From the NCBI GenBank assembly GCA_963930655.1, contig OZ005610.1:12405001-12469000 (forward strand): a DNA stretch of 64,000 nt. The letters are read 5' to 3'. Of the stretch, positions 23,072 to 33,569 are shown piece after piece (positions within the stretch are counted from its first letter, which is position 1; each line of letters begins with the position of its first letter). The translations under genes were made by a program, and so were the position numbers. Under the pieces are notes generated by a model that worked only from the letters and a program-made list of their open reading frames with translations, was not told where the DNA came from and made no database searches. Source of the DNA: Myrica gale. Taxonomy: Eukaryota > Streptophyta > Magnoliopsida > Fagales > Myricaceae.

Positions 23072-24286
23072 GTGGTTCCCTATCCTCAGAGATTGACAGC
23101 TGGCCAAAAGAACAAATATCATATGGAGATTCAGGAAATCTTCAAGCAAGTGAAGATTAATATTCCTCTTTTGGATGCCATACAACAAGTTCCTTCATAT
23201 GCAAAATTTCTGAAGGACTTGTGCACAGTGAAGAGGAAGCTGAATGTAAAGAAGAAAGCCTTCTTGACAGAGCAAGTCAGTGCATTGATACTGAGCGAGA
23301 CTCCTCAGAAGTTTAGAGATCCCGGTACTCCTACTATTTCCATTATGATCGGTGAATCACACATTGTGAGAGCTTTACTTGATTTGGGTAGCTGTGTGAA
23401 CATGCTACCATTCTCAATATATGAGCAGTTGGGATTGGGTGAGCTAAAAAAGACTTCTATCATGCTACAGTTGGCTGACAGATCAGTCAAGGTGCCACGG
23501 GGTATAATTGAAGATGTTTTGGTTCAGGTAGACAAATTTTACTATCCAGTGGATTTTGTAGTCCTGGATATGCAGCAGAAAGTTTCCACTATCTACCAGG
23601 CACCTGTCATTCTTGGACGTCCATTCCTTGCTACCTCCAATTCATTAATTAATTGTCAAAATGGAGTACTGAAGCTCACATTCGGGAATATGACATTGGA
23701 GATTAACGTGTTCAATGCCTGCAAGATTCCGAGTGGATGTGACGACTCAGAGGTACATGCAGTTGATGTGATAGATGACTTTGACATTTTGGAGCTGTCA
23801 GCAGTACTTGATTCTGATAGTGCATTTGAGGATGACTTTCCTGAGCACCCTGAGACTCTTATTGAGACAGTCCCTCCATTAGCAGAATTGACAGAGGTAG
23901 AAGGACAGTTAATAGAGACACATGACCCCTCTCAGTTGTCAGATGTGAATTACACAGGCAGTTGGCGTAGGCTAGTCTTTGAAGCCCTTGACTTACCAGA
24001 AGTCATGAAGTCATCAGAAGAAGAAGTCCCTACATTGGAGTTGAAGCCACTACCTGAGGACTTGAAGTACGTTTTTCTGGGTCCAGCTGAAGACACATTT
24101 ACGGTGGTCATTTCTTCTCAACTTACTGCGAAACAGGAAGCCGATTTATTGCAAGTATTGAGAAAGCGTCGGGGAGCAATAGGCTGGACCGTTGCAGACA
24201 TCAAAGGAATTGACCCTTCAATTTGTACACATAACATTTTCTGGAGGGAGATGCGAGACCAGTTCGTGATGCACAACGGTGATTAA
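23072..24286 (+). pseudogene. Athila aspartic protease region
   Basis: Continues the gag frame after the TGA at 23066-23068. KIQEIFKQ-like and PSYAKFLKDLCTVKRKLN text, typical of the Athila gag-protease junction, comes first. The protease core follows: ALLDLGSCVNMLPFSIYEQL (DLGS around 23385-23396, catalytic Asp present), then KVPRGIIEDVLVQVD and APVILGRPFLAT. After about 24239 the frame is lost through one missing T in a T-run, so the last 17 residues before the stop at 24286 are out of frame; the true frame continues as LEGDARPVRDAQR. Confidence 0.85.
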
Positions 24287-24296
24287 ATCCCACCAA

Positions 24297-25078
24297 TCAC
24301 TACTGGCACGGACTGCGTAGGAAATTGCGATCCTACACAAAAGTTTCACATGGTGAGTAGATTGCGCCATTTTTTTTATGCAGTCCTTATTATTTTTACC
24401 TTGCTTCTTTTGTGTTATTTTCTTTGTCTGACACTCGGTTCGATTGCCCTTTTTCAAGCATTCTTTTGTAAAATGAGTTTATTTCTAGGGGTAGAGCCCT
24501 ATCCTTTGCATTATTTAAGTGGGGCAGCTCGGGTCCCATACCGATGGTTCTCCTTCGCATCACCAGCATGTATTTTACCCAATTCTTCAAGTCTCCTCCC
24601 AGGCTATAAGAAGGAAAGAAGATCCTTAAGGGTAGGGAATCTGGTTGGTCGAAGATCATGCTCTTTCTCTATTTAATTTCCTTGATCATGTGAAGGATAC
24701 ACATCTCTTTTTTCTGTCCCTGTAGTTCTCTACTTTTAAAGAAGCATGACCATTCCAATGCTCCATTTCGCCATGCATAAACTGCACCGAATAAGCTAGT
24801 ACGAAAATAATGTATATAAATAGGGAACGGATACGCCCAATACATTAGAAACTCATTGCCCATGGATAAAGTCCGTTTCGACATAAAAAACAAAATTACT
24901 GTAATAGTGGATTCGAAATTGTAACCTCCCATTGCTCTATCTCCGATAGCATGCAGTCGATAATGAAGACAGATATATAGAAAGTGTGCAGTGAGGGATC
25001 TTTATAGGTAGTAAGTCTTTACTTAACTCGGCCCAAGCAATGCCCAAAGACTTCCATGCCTTTCTTGGTTGGACCAGC
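24297..25078. other. insertion of about 780 bp of unknown origin inside pol
   Basis: The pol reading is interrupted after RLNPT-coding sequence at about 24296 and resumes at MKEVVKNEVLKLL (from 25079). The intervening DNA has a different, less AT-rich texture. It holds two 87-codon minus-strand open frames (24932-24669 and 24659-24396) whose style suggests old coding or organelle-like DNA, but I could not assign it. ACCA occurs at both junctions. It has no obvious inverted ends or LTRs. Confidence 0.6.
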
Positions 25079-25830
25079 ATGAAAGAGGTGGTGAAGAATG
25101 AGGTGCTAAAATTATTAGCTGTGGGCATCATTTATCCTATCTCCGACAGCAAGTGGGTAAGCCCAACACAGGTAGTTCCAAAAAAATCTGGTTTAACTGT
25201 TATTGAAAATGCTAGTGGAGAGTTGATCCCTTCTAGGAAGGTAACGGGTTGGAGAATGTGTATCGTCTACCGTAAGTTGAATTCGGCTAGTCGAAAAGAT
25301 CATTTCCCATTACCTTTCCTGGATCAGACACTCGAAAAAGTAGCTGGTAATACTTTTTATTGTTTTCGTGATGACTTTTCTAGATACTATCAAATTTCCA
25401 TAGCACCAGAGGATAAAGAGAAGACCACCTTCACCCTTCCATTTGGTACTTATGCTTTTCGTAGAATGTCATTTGGTTCTTGTAATACACATGCTACTTT
25501 TCAGCGTTGTATGATAAACATCTTTTCTGACATGCTAGATGATATGTGTGAAGTTTTATGGATGATTTTTCTTTGTTTGGTAAATCTTTTGATGATTACT
25601 TGAAAAATTTAACTATTGTCTTGAAAAGATGTGAAGAGAAGAATTTGTTGTTGAAATTGGAGAAATGTTAGTTTATGGTGAGTAGTGGCTTGGTATTTGG
25701 TCATCTAGTTTCTGAGCGTGGTATAGAGGTTGACAGAGCCCAGATAGAGCTGATTTCTCAGTTACATGTACCTAGGACAGTGAGGGATATCCGGTCTTTT
25801 CTTGGCCATGCTGACTTTTAAAGGCGTTTC
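25040..25830 (+). pseudogene. Athila reverse transcriptase region
   Basis: Palm and finger motifs are in order: WVSPTQVVPKKSG, WRMCIVYRKLNSASRKDHFPL, FYCFRDDFSRYYQISIAPED, TTFTLPFGTYAFRRMSFG, ATFQRCMINIFSDM. The catalytic FMDDF box is encoded but out of frame: one T is missing just before it (around 25556-25560), so the linear frame reads EVLWMIF. Past it the correct frame (KSFDDYLKNLTIVLKRCEEKNLLLKLEKC) meets stops near 25668 and 25818. The first DD-bearing motif also carries substitutions. It would have copied the element's RNA into DNA; inactive. Confidence 0.9.
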
Positions 25831-25839
25831 ATTCAAGGA

Positions 25840-26607
25840 TTTAGTAGTATTTCTAAACCATTGTGTACTTTATTGCAAAATGATACTTCTTTCTTATGGA
25901 CTGATGAGTGTCAACATGCGTTTGAGACCTTAAAGAAACCCTTGACAGTTGCACCCATTATGCAACCACCTCGGTGGGACTTGCCTTTTGAAATTATGAC
26001 CGATGCTAGTGATTTCGCTCTTGGTGCCGTTCTCGGCCAACGAGTGGATAACAAGCCTACTATCATTTACTATGCAAGTCGTACTTTAAATGATGCTCAG
26101 AGAAACTATACCACCACCGAGAAAGAGTTGTTAGCTGTAGTGTTTGCTTTAGATAAATTTTGTTCTTACATTATTGGGTTGCCTGTTATTATCTTTACTG
26201 ATCACTCTGCTTTGAAGTATTTGTTGGCCAAGAAGGAGACTAAACCTAGATTGATCCGATGGATTCTTCTTTTTCAAGAGTTCAACATTACCATTCGAGA
26301 TAAAAAGGGAGTTGAAAATGTTGTAGCTGATCATCTTTCTCGCTTGCAGCTATCTGATGTATCTTCATCTCTTCCTCCCTTAAATGATGATTTTCCTGAT
26401 GAGCATCTTTTTGCAGTGTCACACGCTCCTTGGTTTGCGGATATTGTAAATTACCTTGTCACTGACCAGATGCCAGAGCATTGGGCAGTTCAGGACAAGC
26501 GTAAGTTTCTTGCAGAGGTACGACACTATTATTTCGACAACCCTTATTTGTTAAAATATTGCGCTGATCAATTGGTACGTCGATGTATGATGAGTTTACC
26601 TCTCTGA
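25840..26607 (+). pseudogene. Athila RNase H region
   Basis: Open for 248 codons from 25861. RT thumb and connection ([24 protein letters not shown]) is followed by RNase H with catalytic-type residues in place: [15 protein letters not shown] (Asp), [17 protein letters not shown] (Glu), [14 protein letters not shown] (Asp) and [11 protein letters not shown] (Asp). It continues toward the integrase zinc-finger linker ([34 protein letters not shown]) before a stop at 26607. This is the best preserved domain, but it is separated from RT and integrase by frameshifts and stops. Confidence 0.9.
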
Positions 26608-27672
26608 TGCATTTTTGCCATAGTGGAGCGTGTGGAGGCCACTTTGACGCGAAGAAAATTGTTTCAAAAATTCTGCAAAGTGGACTCTACTGGCCTACTA
26701 TGTTTAAAGATGTTGAATCATTACAGCAAGAAATGAAATGCCTCTTTCCCCTATTTTAACTCTTGAAATTTTTGATTGTTGAGGAATTGATTTTATGGGA
26801 CACTTCCCAAATTCATTTGGAAACTCCTACATTTTAGTTGTTGTAGATTATGTGTCAAAATGGGTGGAAGTCATACCTTGTAGGAAAAATGATCATAAGG
26901 TTGTCATTCGTTTTTTGAAAGAGTTGTTTGCACGTTTTGGCGTGCCCAAAGCGATCATTAGTGATGAAGGTTCGCATTTTTGCAATAAACCTTTTAAAAA
27001 ACTCATGCAAAAATATGGGGTGACTCACAAAGTTTCTACTCCATATCACCCCAAACTAATGGTCAAGCTGAGTTGGCCAATAGAGAGATTAAGCTCATAC
27101 TTGAGAAAACGGTCTGCCCTACTCGAAAGGATTGGTCCGAAAAATTGGTTGACGCTCTCTCGGCCTATAGAACTGCATTCAAAACTAATTTAGGGATGTC
27201 CCCTTACAGATTAGTTTATGGTAAGGCTTGTCATCTACCTGTTGAACTTCGACATCGTGCTTTATGGGCTATAAAACAGATTAACTTTTCACTTGATGCT
27301 GCCAAGGATTTAAGAAAGATGCAGATTTCTGAGCTCGATGAAGCAAGGAGGGAAGCCTATGACAATGCCCGCTTGACAAAGGAGCGGATGAAGTCACTAC
27401 ATGACAAGAAAATTAAAGACAAACAACTTCTCCCTAATCAGCGAGTGCTTCTTTATAATTTCCGACTGCATCTTTTTCCCGGGAAGCTGAAGTCCGGATG
27501 GGGTGGCCCATACATCATTAAAGAGGTCCATTCTCAGGGTGCGGTAGACATTGTCGATCCAAAAAATGGAAATAGCTTCGCAGTCAATGGACAACGTCTC
27601 AAGCCATTTATGACTCCCTTCGATCCAAATGAAGAAATCTTGCTTGTTGAAGACCCCAGTGGAGTCCTCTGA
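26608..27672 (+). pseudogene. Athila integrase region
   Basis: A zinc-finger half remains (HFCHSGACGGHFDAKKIVSKIL), but its CxxC half has been removed by a deletion near 26730. The core (26795-27060) shows VVVDYVSKWVEVIPC with the first Asp and AIISDEGSHF with the second. One C is missing in the run at 27049-27052, so the end of the catalytic core and the C-terminal part lie in another frame (27073-27672: [49 protein letters not shown]). A TGA at 27670-27672 ends pol. Inactive. Confidence 0.9.
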
Positions 27673-28708
27673 CCTTTCCTTTTTGTTGTTTCTTTTTTCT
27701 TTTATTTATTATTTGCATTCTTTTTTTTCTCTTTTTCTATTGCACTTTTTGGCTGTGTTTTTTCTGTTATTTTTTTTTATTGATTTGCTTCTCTCTGTTC
27801 CCATCTTTTTTTTGTTTCCCTTTATACTTTCACATTGAGGACAATGTTTCATTTAGTTGGGGGGAGGGATTTGCACGCTTTCAATCATGCAATATATTCA
27901 TTTACACTTGTCATTACAATATTGCATTTTACTGTGATTAGACTGAATTGCTGACTCCTAGTAAGACGGTGATGGTGGTTGAACTTTATTAATGCATGTT
28001 GACAACTCTTTCCTTCTTGAGCATTCAAATTTGACATTGATGAAACATGAATGATGATGTGAACTCTCTGGTTTCAAACTTTTGAAGTTTTCTGAGCTTG
28101 ACCTTAGAATTAGCTCTCACAGGATGAAGGGCAAAACATTCTAAGAAATAACTATTTCTTTTACCTGATATCTCTCAGTAGTCTTCATTTACATACCAAT
28201 AACTAGAATAGAGAGAAGTACACTACAGGACTACTGAGCTGTGCCATTTCAAAAAAAAAAAAAGGAAAAAAAAGAGCAAAAGAAAGGGGCAACTTAAGTT
28301 GTTATTGAGTCAAGGGCTAGAAACAGTTGCCCAAACTTTGGAGGTTTGGAAAACTCAACAACCTTTAAGAACAGAGTTGGCGCGAAAACTGCTAGACCCT
28401 TCAGCTTTGAAGTAGTTAGGATCAATATTGATCAATCTTAAGGTCGAAACTCTTTTAGACAACTAATGACAGAAATGAGGACTAAGAAAAAGTCAAGGTG
28501 ATAAATTGTAATTTCTCTAGACGTTTTGCCTCAATCCTATTAAGAGGAGATATTAAGTATTTCAAAGATGCTGATATTGTTTGAAATTGTGAGAGGTAAA
28601 GTCATTGTGATTGAGAATTCTTTTGTTTGACTGATTTGCTTGTGAATGAATTGTTATCTCAATGCATTATTTTGTTCAATTACTTTTCGTTATTTTTGCT
28701 AAGAGAGT
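27673..28708. other. Athila 3' non-coding region
   Basis: About 1 kb between the pol stop and the polypurine tract. It opens with a T-rich stretch (27680-27830) and then holds no open frame longer than 70 codons. Athila elements often carry an env-like ORF here; none can be recognised, so it is absent or decayed beyond reading. Confidence 0.6.
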
Positions 28709-28730
28709 AGCAAAAAGCTAGTTGGGGGTG
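28709..28730 (+). promoter_or_regulatory. polypurine tract
   Basis: Purine-rich AGCAAAAAGC then TAGTTGGGGGTG ends exactly where the 3' LTR begins (TGATTG at 28731). It would have primed plus-strand DNA synthesis. Confidence 0.8.
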
Positions 28731-30235
28731 TGATTGTATCACAATTTTGTTAATTAATCACTTGAGAAATCTCTATAATTACATCATTTCCACTAGATAA
28801 TGAGAAAATTATGCTTTGGGCATTAGTAAGGGGCGAATTGTTAATTTTGACAAAAGTAAGTGTAATTGAGTAAATTTAAGGTATTTGTTTTCTCTCCTCT
28901 CACCATATTTTCAAGTCTCCATTTTCATAAATATGACTAGAATATTTTCTATATTGACTTCTGTTTTTACGTTTTGCATATGAACAATGGAGATGAAGTG
29001 AGCTCATGGAAGTGAGAGGGAGGCTGGAATCAAATAGTCGCTCGAGCGCGCTGTCGAGCATTATGCTGCTGTTTGAAAATACGAAGCGCTCAAGCGGCAG
29101 GTAGGGCGCTGTTCGCGCGTGAAGTCTCTGTTTGAAAATCTCCAAAAACCGCTCGAGCGGCATGTCGAGCGGTGGTCGCGCGTTATGGTTCTGTGTGAAA
29201 ATCGCCAAGGGCGCTCGAGCGAAGGGTCGAGCGCCGGTCGAGCGCGACGCGTCTGACGAGTTACTAGGGCATTTTGGAAAATCGAAAAATGCACTAGGGC
29301 ATTGCTGCTGAGTCATGACAAAAGCCCCTCCAAAAAGAAGGTTTAAAAGGGGATTTTCGTGCCAAAGGAAGGGGGTTCGAAAGTTTTATTTCTTGGCTGG
29401 TGCGAAAGGCATTTGGGTTGGCTGCTGAGTATCCCAAAGATTTTTCTCCCAAGACCACTTTTCCTTATTGCCTTTTTCTCTTGTTGTTCACGTAAAGAAC
29501 AAAAGTTTGTTGCTTTTGGCTTGGTTTCTTTCGTAGCTTTTAGAGTAGTTGTTGTTGCTTTTATTTCCTTTCTTTTAGAGTTGTTTTCATTGCTTTTTCT
29601 CTTGCTGTTGTTTAGACCGAACTTTCAGTTATATTTGCACTTTCATTTCAGTTTTAGAACTTGTTTGGACCGAATGGCATATTCCATTTATGTTTCAGAT
29701 TTAAGTTTTGCTTTTGTTGGATGATTAAATGTTATGTTATGTTCCCATTTCACTTCCTTAATGTTAGAATAGTGTTTGGTTTTGTTTTTGTTAGTTGGAT
29801 TGAGTATAGGTATGAATGGATTGTGACTAGCTAGAGATTGGGTACAAAGTGTTAGATGAAATGTCTCTTAGAGCAGGTTTAATGCCAAGAGATATTTATT
29901 CGACAACTACTTGAGTTTATCTAGTTTCATCCATCTCATGCTACGTTTATGATCACGTGTTTTTTTTTCTTGTTAGCTTTTTATTAATCTTTAAGCACTT
30001 ACATTGATCACAACTCAAAATCTCAGAAATCATGGATGTTATCCAAGAACCCAACCTTTCCCTTTGTAAATACCATTTTAATTGTAAATAGAACATAGTT
30101 TATTTTATTGTGATGGTGGTTGGAATGAAAAGTTGAACACATCGTTCCTTGTGGAGATGATCTAGGACTTCCCTAGTATTACTTGACAACCTCCTACGCT
30201 TGGGAGTAATTTACTAATCATTTTTAGTTGAGTCA
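28731..30235 (+). repeat. 3' LTR of the Athila-type element (1505 bp)
   Basis: Begins TGATTGTATCACAATTTTG straight after the polypurine tract and ends TTTAGTTGAGTCA, so it is a TG...CA LTR. The last 1249 bp align with the left LTR apart from two segments deleted there. Its 5' part matches the antisense fragment at 14797-15054. The region 29030-29270 is dense in GCTCGAGCG-type motifs. The 366-nt open frame at 29359-29724 lies wholly inside the LTR and is not considered a gene. Flanking bases on the right are GCTAT; the left flank needed for a TSD is lost. Confidence 0.9.
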
Positions 30236-30344
30236 GCTATGTCGAAAAGGTCCAGACCCTTTACTATCAAGTCTTACTTCAGATCGATGCCATATATGCT
30301 AGCTAGCACAATAGAGTTTGTATCAGCGTGGGATGTGTTAATAT

Positions 30345-31369
30345 TGTTGACAGATTTCGTTTCAAATTTGAGTTGTTATTTGAATTATTTAGATAAGAGT
30401 TTGTTTAAGTGTTCAAGATGTCTTCTAAAAGGATTAAGATTGAAAAATATTTGAATCATGAAGATTATGATTGAAAACATTTGAATCAAGAAGATAAAGA
30501 AGAAGGACGTTCGAATTTTGAAAGAAGGGTTCAAATTCGCAAAGTGTGATCCGTTTCTAAAATTTCTCAAGTGTATCTCCGTAATAGGATCATCGCCTGA
30601 TCTTGACTCGAGCGAAATTGCCACTTTTTCATACAGTGTATTTTGCCTTAGCTTAGCTCAAGCTAAATTTCCAGTTTTTCATACAGAGTATTTCACCCTA
30701 GCTTCGCCCTAGCTTGGCTCAAGCGAAAATTCCAAATTTCAGCTTTCAAATTTCCTTATCCTTTTCTATTTAAACCGTGAGAAAAACATCCAAATTCTTT
30801 ACCCAAGTTATTTCCTTCCTTCCTTGGTGTCTTATGCTAGAGAGAAATATTCTTTGAGACCTTTGCACCTAAAGTGTTTATATTTTCTCTCTCCTACATC
30901 ATTCACCTTAATCACCATTGAAACCAACCTCCTGTGAGAAGCCTTCATAGAGCTTAAGGAGATTGGCAGCCGGAGTTACCGGTGTTGAAAAGATTTACAA
31001 GAAGAACTTTAAAAGGCTGAGGGTTAACCGCAAGGGAACGGATCTGTGTTGGATTACCTAGATTATTACTTCGGGGTTGTCAGAGTCAAGCAACTGGATG
31101 TTGCCCGTTTCTGAGTCATCGGTGTAAGGTCTATCTTCTAGTGAAATTTTGGTGGCTGCTAGCCTGGAGTAGTTTTTTCCTTTGATAATGTTTTCCACTT
31201 CGTCATCAAATCTTTTGTCTTGGCGTGTGATTGATCTGTTATTATTTTTTATATTTGTTTTAATATTCCGCTGCATTTTTGTTGATTGTTAAATACTTTT
31301 CAGATCTATATGAGACTCTTTTATACTTGTTCTAAATTTGTCTATTCGTAGAAAAATAAAGTATCAACA
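30345..31369 (+). mobile_element. probable solo LTR of a copia-type element
   Basis: Starts TGTTGACAGATTTCG and ends GTATCAACA; immediately after it reads CCTATTCACCCCCTCTAG, the stretch that commonly follows copia-type 5' LTRs before the primer site. The interior has TCGAGCGAAATTGCC-type text and a leader with CTTCCTTCCTTGG. No gag or pol follows. Its last 150 bp and the following 250 bp are duplicated in tandem (see 31213-32400). Confidence 0.55.
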
Positions 31370-32400
31370 GTACCTATTCACCCCCTCTAGGTGTTCTTTA
31401 GAGTCTAAACAGATTTTTCAGGATGTTTTCGGTGATTTTGTTATTGATTTTAGACTATTAAGCTTTAAAGAAGTGTTTCTTACCTCAAGATTTGATATTA
31501 GAGCAAAAATTCTCGTTGTTGATCACATATTACGAGAAATAATGACTTTTCGGTCGCAACTTATGAAGTCAATGTCAATGAGGTCTCTGACACCGAATCA
31601 GAGTTATAATTGAGTGAGCGAAGAGAAAGAATATCAACTAGTTATTTTGAAATTAAAGCGCAGATGTGGCTAGCACTTTCCTCAGATCTTTACAAGGGCT
31701 AAGCTAACAAATTCATCACCTTGAACTTTTAAACCGATGGAATTTACCAATTTGTCTTGGCGTCTGATTGATCATATATTATTTATGATTGATATTTTTC
31801 TTTGATATTTATTGTAATATTTCGTTGCATATATGTTGATTGTTAAATACTTTTCAAATCTATATAAAACTCTTTTAGACTTGTTTTAAATTTGTCTATT
31901 CGTAGAAAAAGAAAGTATCAACACCTATTCTTCCCCCTCTAGGTGTTCTTTAGGGTCTAAACAAAATTTTCATGATTTTTTTGGTGATTTTGTTATTGAT
32001 TTTAGACCATTAAGCTTTAAAGAAATGTTTCTTATCTGAAGATTTGATATTAGGGAAAAAATTCTCGTTGTGGATCTACATATTTCAAGAAATAATGATT
32101 TTTCGATCGCAACCTATGAAGTCAATGTCAATGAGGTCTGTGACACCAGATCTGAGTTCTAATGGAGTGAACGAAGAGAAAGAATGATAAAGTGAATAGT
32201 ATGAAAAGCTAACTCCCGCATTGAACATGTTTATTGGGTAGAATTGAGACATGTATATGAGCTTCAAAAGTAATATCAACTAGTTCTTTTAAAGTTAAAG
32301 TGCAGATGTGGCTAGCACTTGTCCTCGGATCTTTACAAGGTCTAAGCTAACAAATTCATCACCTTGAACTTTTAAACCGATGTAATTTACCAATTTGCAC
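31213..32400. repeat. tandem duplication, unit about 554 bp
   Basis: The block from GTCTTGGCGTGTGATTGATC (about 31215) to the ATTTACCAATTTG text near 31754 recurs from about 31755 to 32395. For example, TCTATTCGTAGAAAAA occurs at 31341 and 31895, and GAAGTCAATGTCAATGAGG occurs in both. The copies differ by many substitutions and by about 90 bp present only in the second (near 32185-32275). The unit contains the 3' end of the copia-type LTR. No coding gene. Confidence 0.8.
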
Positions 32401-33263
32401 CCTTTACTACGGTAATACAATTGAAATCATGTACCAAAAATAAGTAATGTTAGACTATCTTAATGGTAGGAACTTAGCAATTTATATAAGATCTCAATGT
32501 GGGGGACGTATTAGTTTGAACCTCATATGATAATGATCTAGTTATTTGAGGGCGTAAAAGGTTTTTTTAATTCCCCAAAATTTGTCATTCAATTAATAGT
32601 TTTCTGTTTGTAAATGCAGAAAGTAGAATGAAAACATTTATTCAAAATATATTCCAACCTAGCTTCGGGGGAATTGATGCTGATTAGGGTTTCATGAGCA
32701 CATGGTTCCCGAAAAGAATTTGATATTCAAGCACTCCCTCATTGGAATAAAGTTCACCAAGTCTCTTAGCTAGGATCGTCAATTTAGAATGGCAGGATTA
32801 CAGTTCCAGTACCTCATCACCAATGTGATATCATCTCACTAGTATCGCGATGGCTGGATTTTCTTTTTGGTTTCTTAAATTTTCAGTGACCAAAATCTAT
32901 TCCACTATCAAAGAAGCTAGCAAAGAACAATTTATTGTGGCCGCGCGTACTTCTGCTGTAATTCTTGCCACGCATGACCTTTTCAGCCTAGAAGAAGAAC
33001 CTGACCTAATTTACCCACCCAAGAACAATTGCAGTACGTTACGAATACTGATCACTCAAGATTATAAAACAGGACATTGTAAAAGTGTACCCTGACTGTG
33101 AAATTTTCCTACTTGAGGCTCTATTCACGCATCCAAGGGACTTGAAACCTCACTCCCTTCTTCATCCCATACGACTCTTTTTTGCTGTTTCTACCTAACT
33201 TTTCACTGCATGAACCTGATATTTCGAAAGATAGAATCCGTACAAGGATAGATCGGGAAACAA
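32400..33263. other. intergenic stretch, no supported gene
   Basis: About 860 bp of unique-looking DNA. An 81-codon plus-strand open frame (32850-33095) has no recognisable domain and no supporting neighbours. Confidence 0.35.
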
Positions 33264-33569
33264 TAGGGCTAAACAAAACCGGACCGGACCGAATTTGCGG
33301 TCCGGATCGGGCCGGACCACATTTATTAATATAAATAAAAAAAATATTTTTTTTATAATTTTTAATACAAATTATAAACTTAAAACGTTTAATTTTAATT
33401 TAAACTAAAACTCTACATTTTTATATGTCCTTCCCAATTTGAATTAACCTAAAAAAAATTTAATTTTTTTAAAAAAAATTTAAAAAAATTGAAACCGGTC
33501 CGGACCGCATTTAGTAGGACCAGATATTCGGTCCGAAAACCGGATCGGAAATCCGGTTGTTCAGCCCTA
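33264..33569. mobile_element. hAT-type MITE (306 bp, TAGGGCT ends)
   Basis: The ends are inverted: TAGGGCTAAACAAAACCGG on the left and CCGGTTGTTCAGCCCTA on the right. Flanking 8-mers GGAAACAA and GTAAACAG agree at 6 of 8 positions, an aged hAT-type TSD. Inside each end are CCGGACCG-rich subterminal repeats, and the middle is AT-rich. The termini resemble those of the Ac-like hAT element at 46493-50838, which could have been the mobilising family. Confidence 0.8.

Larger units (their letters stand above)
20305..30235 (+). mobile_element. Athila-type Ty3/gypsy retrotransposon, decayed
   Basis: The plus-strand order is partial 5' LTR, primer site, gag, aspartic protease, reverse transcriptase, RNase H, integrase, polypurine tract, 3' LTR, which is gypsy order. 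The primer site TGGCGTCGTTGCCGGGGA is of the Asp-tRNA class used by Athila. The protease motif LLDLGS and the gag style also fit Athila. No env-like ORF is visible between integrase and PPT. The 5' LTR has lost its first 256 bp and two internal segments. Coding regions carry stops, homopolymer frameshifts and a roughly 780-bp insertion. Confidence 0.9.

Noticed and set aside
27673-28708. Possible env-like ORF of the Athila element
   Set aside because: No frame longer than 70 codons and no membrane-protein pattern in the expected position.
29359-29724. 121-codon open frame
   Set aside because: Entirely inside the 3' LTR, hydrophobic T-rich composition, and the homologous segment is deleted from the left LTR.
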